A DNA stretch of 8,899 bases, taken from the NCBI GenBank assembly GCA_900549845.1, contig URPT01000063.1:1-8899 (forward strand), read 5' to 3'. Each line of letters begins with the position of its first letter. Position 1 is the first letter of the stretch. The translations under genes and the position numbers were made by a program. The stretch is from an uncultured Veillonella sp. (GTDB lineage Bacteria; Bacillota; Negativicutes; Veillonellales; Veillonellaceae). A model generated the notes under the pieces. The model had not been told where the DNA came from and ran no database searches. It worked only from the letters and a program-made list of their open reading frames with translations. This document shows, piece by piece, positions 1 through 6,335 of this stretch.

Positions 1-62
<62 letters not shown>

Positions 63-65
63 AAG

Positions 66-104
66 AAAAAAGCGGATAGCTCGTAATGAGCTATCCGCTT
101 TTTT
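66..104 (+). terminator. Rho-independent terminator after tRNA-Arg
   Basis: A perfect 12-bp stem (71-82 with 88-99) closes a five-base loop GTAAT. It is flanked by an A-run (66-70) and a T-run (99-104), so it can act in both directions. It starts four bases after the tRNA CCA end and separates the tRNA unit from the nuclease-like gene pair downstream. Confidence 0.92.
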
Positions 105-123
105 GCTATATACATTGGTCTAA

Positions 124-152
124 AAGACAGTAAAAATTATATGTGTTATAAT
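124..152 (+). promoter_or_regulatory. Putative extended -10 promoter for the nuclease-like gene pair
   Basis: A perfect -10 TATAAT lies at 147-152 and is preceded by the extended element TG at 144-145 (TGTTATAAT). A weak -35 match, AAGACA (124-129), is 17 bases upstream. The start codon is about 45 bases downstream of the expected transcription start. This is the only good promoter between the tRNA terminator and the first gene, and none is apparent before the second gene. Confidence 0.65.
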
Positions 153-205
153 AGTGAAAATGAAAAATAGATGAAAAGTGTTGTGGGCCTGTTAGGGGAC
201 GTATT

Positions 206-1363
206 GTGATAAATATAAAGAAGATTTTTAAAGATATAAAGTTGCAAAAATATAAATCTGGGGGAAGTGCTTATGCTGATCCTGTACGCAATATTTTTGT
301 TCAGTGTACACCAGAGGAGGAAATAAGACAAAAAACAATTCTGTTTTTACAACGAGATTTGGGTGTGCCTATTGAAAGAATTAGTGTTGAAGAATCTATG
401 GCGCATGTGAAAAGAGGAAAACGGGGAAGAGCAGATATAGTTGTTTACAGGGATGATAAGAAAAAAGATGCACTTTTAGTAATTGAATGTAAGGCGCCTG
501 AGGTGGATGTATCTTGTTATATAGTACGTGAGCAGGCAGAAGGATATCTTAAAATTCTTGATGCTGATTATTATATGTTGATTAATGGGCATCAGATTAT
601 AATGTACAAATATAATTCTGGACTTGCTATAGAAATTGAAGGTATTCCTTCTTATAGGGAGCTTTTAAATGATAAAGTGGAGTATGCTCAAGCATTACCG
701 ATAAAATCATATAGTTATCATGATATTTTATCAAAGGACCTTCAACGTGCATTTCAAAAAGAAAATTATTTAGGTGATTCTACACATCATGATATAAAAT
801 TATTTGCGCTTAATTTCTTAAATTTAATTTTACTAAAAACTTCTATTAATCATGATGATTTAATTGGGATAGGTGTGTCAGAGGATTTTGGTGTAAAAAG
901 AACTAGGTTTGGAAATAGTGCTGGTTATAACTATCAAGAGTTGACCCGTTTGTTTATTGCTAAAGACAATAAGAATAGAGACTTAATTTGGGGACTTAGT
1001 ATGATTGGTTATTATAATACACAGTTAAATGTATCAATTACGAACAAGAAAAATAGACATCACTCTTTACAATTAGATTTGGATAAATTTTGTGAGTATA
1101 ATCCCGTTACTAATATGGTAACTGTTACACATAATGGAGCACTATCATTTGGTAGAGGTGGATCTATGAAACGTCAAGTTGTTATAGATTATGTAAAGGA
1201 TAAAGCACCAGATTTAATTAGAGAAAATACAGTATATCTTGGCTGTATAGATAATTCTAGGTTGTTAGAATGGGAGCATTCGGACGTACAAAATCTTATA
1301 AAAAACTTACTTCGATATGGAATACTTCGTGATGAAGTGCGTGCAAAATATAAAAGGAAGTAA
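206..1363 (+). CDS. HsdR N-terminal-like PD-(D/E)XK nuclease-domain protein, copy 1
   Basis: This 385-aa protein is probably a DNA-acting nuclease; its biological role is unknown. The N-terminal half (about residues 25-145) matches the type I restriction HsdR N-terminal fold (HSDR_N_2 type). It has R41-Q-K in a helix, the conserved E62/E63 strand, and D77 in RGRADIVVY. It also has the E94-C-K96 catalytic pair in IECKAP, then Q110 and Y114 of the QxxxY motif and an NG turn at 127-128. Residues about 197-385 form a second conserved region with FGNS (235), NYQ (242), TQLNVSIT (272), RHHSLQL (284), THNG (308) and NSRLLEW (350); I cannot assign it. There is no helicase motif, so this is not a full HsdR. 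The start is GTG at 206, with AGGGG at 194-198, and it aligns with the start of the paralogue downstream. Fourteen of 24 arginines use AGA/AGG, unlike clpL. A defence role is an inference. Confidence 0.85.
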   Translation: MINIKKIFKDIKLQKYKSGGSAYADPVRNIFVQCTPEEEIRQKTILFLQRDLGVPIERISVEESMAHVKRGKRGRADIVVYRDDKKKDALLVIECKAPEVDVSCYIVREQAEGYLKILDADYYMLINGHQIIMYKYNSGLAIEIEGIPSYRELLNDKVEYAQALPIKSYSYHDILSKDLQRAFQKENYLGDSTHHDIKLFALNFLNLILLKTSINHDDLIGIGVSEDFGVKRTRFGNSAGYNYQELTRLFIAKDNKNRDLIWGLSMIGYYNTQLNVSITNKKNRHHSLQLDLDKFCEYNPVTNMVTVTHNGALSFGRGGSMKRQVVIDYVKDKAPDLIRENTVYLGCIDNSRLLEWEHSDVQNLIKNLLRYGILRDEVRAKYKRK

Positions 1364-1405
1364 TATATATAAGGATTTAATTGTTAAGACTGGAATAATA
1401 ACTTT

Positions 1406-1410
1406 AGGAG
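1406..1410 (+). promoter_or_regulatory. Ribosome binding site of nuclease-like copy 2
   Basis: AGGAG sits ten bases before the ATG at 1421. The 57-base gap from the previous stop has no terminator-like hairpin and no clear promoter, which supports co-transcription of the two paralogues. Confidence 0.7.
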
Positions 1411-1420
1411 ATAACCTATT

Positions 1421-2620
1421 ATGAAGTATATAGAAGAGATTTTTGATAAGATAGAACTTGAGAAATTTCAACGCGATGGAGATTGTATATATGATCCAAT
1501 ACGTTGTTTTTTATTAGCTGCAACACCAGAGGAGCTTGTTCGGCAAAAAACAATTAAATTTTTGCAAAATAATTTAGGCGTACCTGTAAGTCAGATTTTT
1601 GTTGAAGAGTCCATGGCACATACTAAAAAAGGTGCTCGTGGAAGAGCAGATATTGTTATCTATCGTGATGATGAGTGCACAGATGTACTAATGATTATAG
1701 AATGTAAGGCACCTCATATTAACGTGCTAGGTGATGAAGTGTTTAATCAGGCTTGCGGATATAGAGAAATACTTAATGCTGATTATATTATGCTGGTTAA
1801 TGGTATAGAGGCCATTATATATTATTATAATGATGGGGCATATCATGAAGTTAAGGATATTCCTTTATTAGAGGAGCTGTTAAGGAAAGAAGTTTCTTTT
1901 GTCGAGCCAGAACCCTTTGAGCCATATAAATATGAAGAACTTATGTCTGATGAGTATCAAGAAGCCTTTGCTGAAAACTGTGATATTAGCGAATATACTC
2001 CTAAATATATAAAAGGTGTTGCTCTTAATTTAATCAATCTAATTATTTATAAAGATATTAAAAAGCGGGAGTTTTTAGAAGAAATAGGCGTTTCCGAAGA
2101 TTGCTATGTAAGTATGCCACACTTTGGTAATAGTGGAGGAGGTAACTATCAAACTTTGTCTCACTTGTTTATAGCAAAAGATTACCGCGATAGAGACCAA
2201 GTTCTAGGTATCAGTATATGTGCTACAGCACATACAGAAAATGATCCGCATTGGGGAAATCGTACTGGTACTACACAACTAAATGTATCTATAACAAATC
2301 AAGAAGCTAGACATCATTCTCTTCAATTAAACTTAGATAGGTGCTGTCGATATAATCCGCTTACTAATATAGTAGATATTACACATAACGGTTCTTTAAC
2401 AAGTGGTAAAGGGGGCGCAGCTAAAAGAGCAGATGTTATTGCATATATTAAGGACCGTGCGCCTGAGCTTGTCCATAATGATGAAATATATCTTGGTCGT
2501 TTAAATAACTCTCGCTTGTTAGAGTGGAACGACCCTAATGTACAATCCTTTATAAGAAATTTATTACGCTATGCTGTCCTTAGAGATGGATTTAGATCAG
2601 AATATAAAAAATCAAAGTAA
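1421..2620 (+). CDS. HsdR N-terminal-like PD-(D/E)XK nuclease-domain protein, copy 2
   Basis: This 399-aa paralogue of the preceding gene aligns end to end with it, with about 194 identical positions over 385 residues (about 50%) by my hand count. All proposed nuclease residues are retained: R41, E62/E63, D77 in RGRADIVIY, E94 and K96 in IECKAP, Q110 and Y114. Both copies could therefore be active, which argues against one being a decayed duplicate. The C-terminal conserved region matches copy 1 (FGNS 235, NYQ 242, IAKD 251, TQLNVSIT 285, RHHSLQL 297, NSRLLEW 363). The main difference is a 13-residue insertion at about 270-284, rich in H, N, G and T, just before TQLNVSIT. No membrane segment or helicase motif is visible. 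It is probably translated from the same mRNA as copy 1. Whether the pair forms a heteromer or recognises different targets cannot be seen from sequence. Confidence 0.85.
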   Translation: MKYIEEIFDKIELEKFQRDGDCIYDPIRCFLLAATPEELVRQKTIKFLQNNLGVPVSQIFVEESMAHTKKGARGRADIVIYRDDECTDVLMIIECKAPHINVLGDEVFNQACGYREILNADYIMLVNGIEAIIYYYNDGAYHEVKDIPLLEELLRKEVSFVEPEPFEPYKYEELMSDEYQEAFAENCDISEYTPKYIKGVALNLINLIIYKDIKKREFLEEIGVSEDCYVSMPHFGNSGGGNYQTLSHLFIAKDYRDRDQVLGISICATAHTENDPHWGNRTGTTQLNVSITNQEARHHSLQLNLDRCCRYNPLTNIVDITHNGSLTSGKGGAAKRADVIAYIKDRAPELVHNDEIYLGRLNNSRLLEWNDPNVQSFIRNLLRYAVLRDGFRSEYKKSK

Positions 2621-2631
2621 TATTGTTAATA

Positions 2632-2666
2632 AAAAGACCATTCATCGAATGGTCTTTTGTTTTTTA
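2632..2666 (+). terminator. Rho-independent terminator of the nuclease-like pair
   Basis: A 12-bp perfect stem (2632-2643 with 2647-2658) closes a three-base loop ATC, followed by GTTTTTTAT. It lies 11 bases after the stop codon. Its A-rich left flank suggests some activity on the opposite strand too. It closes the two-gene cassette. Confidence 0.92.
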
Positions 2667-2747
2667 TATAAATAATTCAAAAGTTCAAAATTGATTACTC
2701 ACTATAAACCCAGTATTTATCTGTGTTTTTGCCATATAAACCAAATT

Positions 2748-2776
2748 AGTCAAAATAAAAGTCAAAAAAAGTCAAA
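2748..2776 (+). promoter_or_regulatory. CtsR operator (perfect heptad repeat plus an extra upstream heptad)
   Basis: AGTCAAA at 2760-2766 and AGTCAAA at 2770-2776 are separated by AAA, an exact match to the CtsR consensus of two RGTCAAA heptads with a three-base NAN spacer. A third AGTCAAA lies at 2748-2754, spaced by five bases. CtsR is the class III heat-shock repressor of clp genes in Bacillota. The position just upstream of the -35 element of a clp gene fits that role. No ctsR gene is in the window, so the repressor must be encoded elsewhere. Confidence 0.8.
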
Positions 2777-2794
2777 AATTTTTAATTTAACCTA

Positions 2795-2823
2795 TTGACT
2801 TTTTGACTTAATCAGATTATTAT
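2795..2823 (+). promoter_or_regulatory. Putative sigma-A promoter of clpL, overlapped by inverted CtsR-like heptads
   Basis: The -35 TTGACT (2795-2800) is 17 bases from TATTAT (2818-2823); the overlapping TATAAT at 2821-2826 would give a 20-base spacer. The same bases carry minus-strand heptads AGTCAAT (2794-2800) and AGTCAAA (2802-2808). Their one-base spacing does not match the standard CtsR box. A further AGTCAAA is in the leader at 2881-2887. The resulting 5' leader is about 95 bases. Confidence 0.65.
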
Positions 2824-2925
2824 AATGACATAAGGTTGAAGAAACCTAGAAATAAAGCAAGAAATTAAACAGACTTAAAAAGTCAAACTGATATACTTGT
2901 AGTTAAAAAAAGTGAGGTAATATAT

Positions 2926-5142
2926 ATGAACAACAACTTCAATAACTTTGGTAGCGATTTCGGTAGCATGAACGACTTGTTCAATCAATTGATGGGTAAC
3001 ATGGGTGGTTATTCCACAGAAAACCGTCGTTATAAAATTAATGGTCGCGAAGTAACTCCGGAAGAATTCGCTTATTATCGTCAAACTGGTCGTTTGCCTT
3101 CTAACGAAGAAATGCAAGCTGCTCAAGCTGCACAACAAGGTAAAATGAAACAAGATGGCATCCTTGCTAAGTTAGGTACAAACTTAACGCAACAAGCTCG
3201 TGATGGTAAACTCGATCCAGTAATTGGTCGTAATAAAGAAATCCAAGAAACAGCAGAAATCCTTGCACGTCGTACTAAAAACAATCCTGTACTCGTAGGT
3301 GATGCTGGTGTTGGTAAAACAGCAGTCGTAGAAGGCTTGGCACAAGCTATCGTTAATGGCGATGTTCCAGCAGCTATTAAAAATAAAGAAATTATTTCCA
3401 TTGATATTTCCGGTTTGGAAGCTGGTACTCAATATCGTGGTTCCTTCGAAGAAAATATCCAAAACCTTATTAAAGAAGTTAAGGCAGCTGGCAATATTAT
3501 CTTGTTCTTCGATGAAATCCACCAAATCTTGGGCGCTGGTTCCACAGGTGATGGTCAAGGCTCCAAAGGCTTAGCAGATATCTTGAAACCTGCTTTGTCC
3601 CGTGGCGAAATGACTGTAATCGGTGCTACAACACAAGATGAATACCGTAACACAATCATGAAAAACGCAGCACTTGCTCGTCGTTTTAATGAAGTTAAGG
3701 TAAATGCACCATCTGCAGAAGATACTTTCAAAATCTTACAAGGCATTCGTCCATTGTACGAAGCGCATCATAACATTGAATTGCCAGATGCAGTGTTGAA
3801 AGCAGCTGTAGATTATTCCGTACAATACATTCCTCAACGTAGCTTGCCAGATAAAGCCATCGACTTGATCGATGTAACAGCAGCTCACTTGGCTTCCCAA
3901 CATCCTGTAACTGATATTAAAACATTAGAAGCAGACATTGCAGAAGCTAAAGCTAAACAAGAAGAGTTTGCTCAAAATGAAGATTATGAATCCGCTATTA
4001 ATGAAAAAATGCGTATTCAAAAATTACAAGAAGAAATCGATAACCACACTGAAAACCAAAAGGTTGTGGCTCAAGTTAACGATGTAGCTGAAGCTGTTGA
4101 AAGAATGACTGGTATCCCTGTATCCCAAATGGGTGCATCCGATATCGAACGCTTGAAAGATATGAAATCTCGTTTAGAAGCTCATGTAATTGGCCAAGAT
4201 AAAGCCGTAGAAGCTGTATCTAAAGCTATCCGTCGTAACCGTGCAGGCTTTGACGAAGGTAACCGTCCAATCGGTAGCTTCTTATTCGTAGGTCCTACTG
4301 GTGTTGGTAAAACAGAATTGGCTAAACAATTAGCACTCGATATGTTTGGTAACAAAGATGCTATCATTCGCTTGGATATGTCCGAATACAGTGATCGCAC
4401 AGCTGTTTCTAAATTGATTGGTGCTACAGCTGGTTATGTTGGTTACGAAGATAACTCCAACACATTAACTGAACGCGTTCGTCGTAATCCTTACTCCATC
4501 GTATTGTTCGACGAAATCGAAAAAGCTGATCCTCAAGTTATTACATTACTTCTTCAAGTATTGGATGATGGCCGCTTAACAGATGGTCAAGGTAACACAG
4601 TAAACTTCAAAAATACAGTTATCATTGCTACATCTAACGCAGGCTTTGGTTATGGTCAAAATAATGACGATGAAAACAAAGTAGATGTAATGGAACGTAT
4701 CGCTCCATTCTTCCGTCCAGAATTCTTGAACCGTTTCAATGCAGTAATTGAGTTCAACCAATTAAGCAAAGATGACTTGAAGAAAATCGTAGACTTGATG
4801 CTTGATCAAGTTAACAAAACTTTGGCTAAAAAAGACATCACTCTTGATGTATCTGATGCAGCTAAAGAATTATTGATGGAACAAGGTTACGATAAAACTA
4901 TGGGCGCTCGTCCATTACGTCGTGTTATCGAATCTGAAATCCGCGATAATGTAACTGACTTCTACTTGGATCACATCGATGCAAAACACTTGTTGGCTGA
5001 TGTTGTAGATGGTCACATTGTTATCAGTGAGAAAGACGCTGATAAAGATACTGATAAAAAATCTGATGATACATCCAGTGATGAAAAATCTGCAGACGAC
5101 AGCAAACAAGCTGATGATGCTGCATCCAAGGATAATAAATAA
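2926..5142 (+). CDS. clpL: ATP-dependent chaperone ClpL (Hsp100/Clp family)
   Basis: ClpL is a cytosolic AAA+ unfoldase/disaggregase that rescues heat- or stress-damaged proteins, usually without ClpP. This 738-aa copy has a short N/G/M-rich N-terminus (1-30) instead of the double Clp-N domain, followed by RRYKINGREVTPEEF (34-48). AAA1 has Walker A GDAGVGKT (125-132), Walker B IILFFDE (191-197) and arginines R252/R253. A short middle region with a UVR-like helical segment follows (about 340-373). AAA2 has Walker A GPTGVGKT (456-463), Walker B IVLFDE (525-530), sensor 1 ATSNAG (568-573) and sensor 2 GARPLRR (660-666). I see no clear LGF/IGF ClpP-docking tripeptide in the usual place in AAA2. 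The architecture and much of the wording match streptococcal ClpL as I remember it. The last ~37 residues are an unusual D/K/S-rich tail. Only one of 37 arginines is AGA, suggesting high expression and good adaptation to the host. The RBS GAGGT (2914-2918) supports the ATG. Confidence 0.93.
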   Translation: MNNNFNNFGSDFGSMNDLFNQLMGNMGGYSTENRRYKINGREVTPEEFAYYRQTGRLPSNEEMQAAQAAQQGKMKQDGILAKLGTNLTQQARDGKLDPVIGRNKEIQETAEILARRTKNNPVLVGDAGVGKTAVVEGLAQAIVNGDVPAAIKNKEIISIDISGLEAGTQYRGSFEENIQNLIKEVKAAGNIILFFDEIHQILGAGSTGDGQGSKGLADILKPALSRGEMTVIGATTQDEYRNTIMKNAALARRFNEVKVNAPSAEDTFKILQGIRPLYEAHHNIELPDAVLKAAVDYSVQYIPQRSLPDKAIDLIDVTAAHLASQHPVTDIKTLEADIAEAKAKQEEFAQNEDYESAINEKMRIQKLQEEIDNHTENQKVVAQVNDVAEAVERMTGIPVSQMGASDIERLKDMKSRLEAHVIGQDKAVEAVSKAIRRNRAGFDEGNRPIGSFLFVGPTGVGKTELAKQLALDMFGNKDAIIRLDMSEYSDRTAVSKLIGATAGYVGYEDNSNTLTERVRRNPYSIVLFDEIEKADPQVITLLLQVLDDGRLTDGQGNTVNFKNTVIIATSNAGFGYGQNNDDENKVDVMERIAPFFRPEFLNRFNAVIEFNQLSKDDLKKIVDLMLDQVNKTLAKKDITLDVSDAAKELLMEQGYDKTMGARPLRRVIESEIRDNVTDFYLDHIDAKHLLADVVDGHIVISEKDADKDTDKKSDDTSSDEKSADDSKQADDAASKDNK

Positions 5143-5221
5143 TCGATAGGCTATCGATACTAACTAATGAATCCCTTACAACTCTCTCCATACACAAACT
5201 AATGATAGACCTATTGATACT
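5142..5221. repeat. Palindrome and imperfect direct repeat behind clpL
   Basis: A 17-base palindrome, ATCGATAG-G-CTATCGAT (5142-5158), overlaps the last base of the clpL stop codon. Its right half recurs imperfectly 60 bases later: CTATCGATACT (5151-5161) versus CTATTGATACT (5211-5221), each preceded by GATAG. AACTAATGA also occurs twice (5162-5170 and 5198-5206). Function is unknown; it may be a minor hairpin or a protein site. Confidence 0.5.
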
Positions 5222-5224
5222 GAG

Positions 5225-5254
5225 AGCACCCCACATAATGTGGGGTGCTTTTTT
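5225..5254 (+). terminator. Rho-independent terminator of clpL
   Basis: A perfect 11-bp GC-rich stem (5225-5235 with 5239-5249) closes a TAA loop and is followed by a T-run to 5254. It insulates the stress gene from the 5-oxoproline operon. Confidence 0.95.
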
Positions 5255-5330
5255 GTGTCTTACTATGCGTTTTAATATGCCTTTTAATATGTGTATTAAT
5301 AAAGAAATTTTGTATACATGACAAAAATCA

Positions 5331-5360
5331 TTGCTAATATATCGATTTATTTAGTATAAT
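5331..5360 (+). promoter_or_regulatory. Putative promoter of the pxp operon
   Basis: TTGCTA (5331-5336) and TATAAT (5355-5360) are 18 bases apart, and the expected start of transcription is near 5367. The palindrome ATTCTATAGAAT lies directly downstream. This is the only convincing promoter between the clpL terminator and pxpA. Confidence 0.65.
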
Positions 5361-5369
5361 CATATCTAT

Positions 5370-5392
5370 AAATTCAATATTCTATAGAATTT
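5370..5392. promoter_or_regulatory. Nested inverted repeat, possible operator of the pxp operon
   Basis: A perfect 12-bp palindrome ATTCTATAGAAT (5379-5390) lies within a wider pair, AAATTC (5370-5375) and GAATTT (5387-5392). It falls at or just after the predicted transcription start, where a repressor would block initiation. No regulator gene is in the window, so the ligand and protein are unknown. Confidence 0.4.
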
Positions 5393-5425
5393 AAAAAAGA
5401 GATGAAGAAAGGGAGGAGATTATTG

Positions 5426-6196
5426 ATGTCACATTATGTAGATCTAAATAGTGATTTAGGTGAAAGTTTTGGCAACTACACATTAGGCATGGATAGTGAA
5501 GTGTTAAATCACGTCACAAGTGCTAATGTTGCCTGTGGATGGCATGCTGGGGATCCTCTCATTATGGATGCTACAGTTCACATGTGCAAGGAAAAGGGCG
5601 TAGCCGTAGGGGCTCATCCTGGGTATCCTGATTTAATGGGCTTTGGTCGTCGAGCAATGGCCGTAAATCCAGCAGAGGCTAAAGCATATATGATATATCA
5701 AGTTGGTGCACTACAAGCCTTCTGTGATAGCTATGGCGTTACATTGCAACATATGAAATTACATGGTGCTTTTTATAACACCGCATGTGTAACTCCTGCA
5801 TTGGCAGATGCTGTATTAGATGGCTTACAAGCGGTAAACCCTAATATTGCAGCTATGGTGTTGAGCGGTAGCTATATTGCAAAAGAAGCAGAGCGTCGAG
5901 GGATTCCTGTAATTCAGGAGGTATTTGCTGATCGTGGTTATACTGATGAAGGTACATTGGTACCTCGTACAGAACCTGGGGCTTTTATAAAAGACCCTCA
6001 AGAGGCTCTTGAACGAGTTCTTATGATGGTTACAGAAGGCAAGGTTGTCACTAATACAGGTAATACTATTGATATTGTAGCCGATTCCGTATGCGTACAC
6101 GGCGATAACCCAGAAGCGATAGCTTTCACAAATTATATCCGTGAAGGCCTTACAAAAGCGGGCGTTACAGTGGCTAATTTTCAAAACCGTAAATAG
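5426..6196 (+). CDS. pxpA: 5-oxoprolinase (ATP-hydrolysing) subunit A, LamB/YcsF family
   Basis: PxpA works with PxpB and PxpC in the cytosol to convert 5-oxo-L-proline plus ATP and water to L-glutamate, ADP and phosphate, removing or using pyroglutamate. The 256-aa product has the family hallmarks. These are VDLNSDLGESFG (5-16; the usual form is NCDLGE), TSANVACGWHAGDP (31-44), GAHPGYPDLMGFGRR (62-76), MKLHGAFYN (110-118) and EVFADRGYTDEGTLVPR (165-181). The length is typical for the family. I chose ATG 5426 because GGGAGGAG (5411-5418) lies seven bases upstream and the protein then begins at the conserved motif. The in-frame ATG at 5402 would place this Shine-Dalgarno inside the gene. It is the first gene of the pxp operon, about 60 bases downstream of the predicted transcription start. 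Confidence 0.95.
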   Translation: MSHYVDLNSDLGESFGNYTLGMDSEVLNHVTSANVACGWHAGDPLIMDATVHMCKEKGVAVGAHPGYPDLMGFGRRAMAVNPAEAKAYMIYQVGALQAFCDSYGVTLQHMKLHGAFYNTACVTPALADAVLDGLQAVNPNIAAMVLSGSYIAKEAERRGIPVIQEVFADRGYTDEGTLVPRTEPGAFIKDPQEALERVLMMVTEGKVVTNTGNTIDIVADSVCVHGDNPEAIAFTNYIREGLTKAGVTVANFQNRK

Positions 6197-6294
6197 TAAA
6201 ACGGCCATTAGAAAATAAGCAATACATAGCAAATACGTAATAAATAGTAATTATGTAGTAAATAGTAAATAGTAAATATGTAGTAAATAGTAAG
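6194..6294 (+). repeat. TAGTAAA heptamer repeats between pxpA and the transporter gene
   Basis: The heptamer TAGTAAA occurs in tandem at 6256, 6263 and 6270, then at 6281 with TAGTAAG at 6288. A variant TAGTAAT is at 6245, and one copy is at 6194 starting with the pxpA stop codon. At a larger scale a 17-base block is repeated at 6252-6268 and 6277-6293, with a period of 25. The 139-base spacer (6197-6335) has no clear terminator or promoter. The array may have grown by slippage of the stop region and could vary in copy number between strains. Confidence 0.8.
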
Positions 6295-6335
6295 TACATA
6301 ATAGATCGTTAATAAATTATTGTGTGGAGGTTTTT

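Noticed and set aside
206..2620. Type I restriction-modification system
   Set aside because: Only the HsdR N-terminal-like fold is present. There are no helicase motifs, and no hsdM or hsdS gene is in the window.
2667..2925. CIRCE (HrcA) element in front of clpL
   Set aside because: No TTAGCACTC/GAGTGCTAA inverted pair is present; only CtsR-type heptads are seen.
2875..5236. Several open frames on the minus strand and one plus-strand frame within and around clpL
   Set aside because: They lie opposite or inside a strongly conserved Clp protein, lack convincing ribosome sites and show no recognisable motifs, so they are shadows of clpL coding bias.
5402..5425. Upstream ATG start for pxpA
   Set aside because: The excellent Shine-Dalgarno 5411-5418 would be inside the coding region, and the conserved family start fits ATG 5426.
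5825..6232. Minus-strand open frame of 135 codons opposite pxpA
   Set aside because: It is fully antisense to a well-conserved gene and has no recognisable domain or supporting ribosome site.
6233..6300. CRISPR-like array
   Set aside because: The repeat unit is seven bases, in direct tandem, with no unique spacers of regular length and no cas genes.
6324..6335. GTG start for the NRAMP-like gene
   Set aside because: The GTG overlaps the GGAGG that serves ATG 6336.
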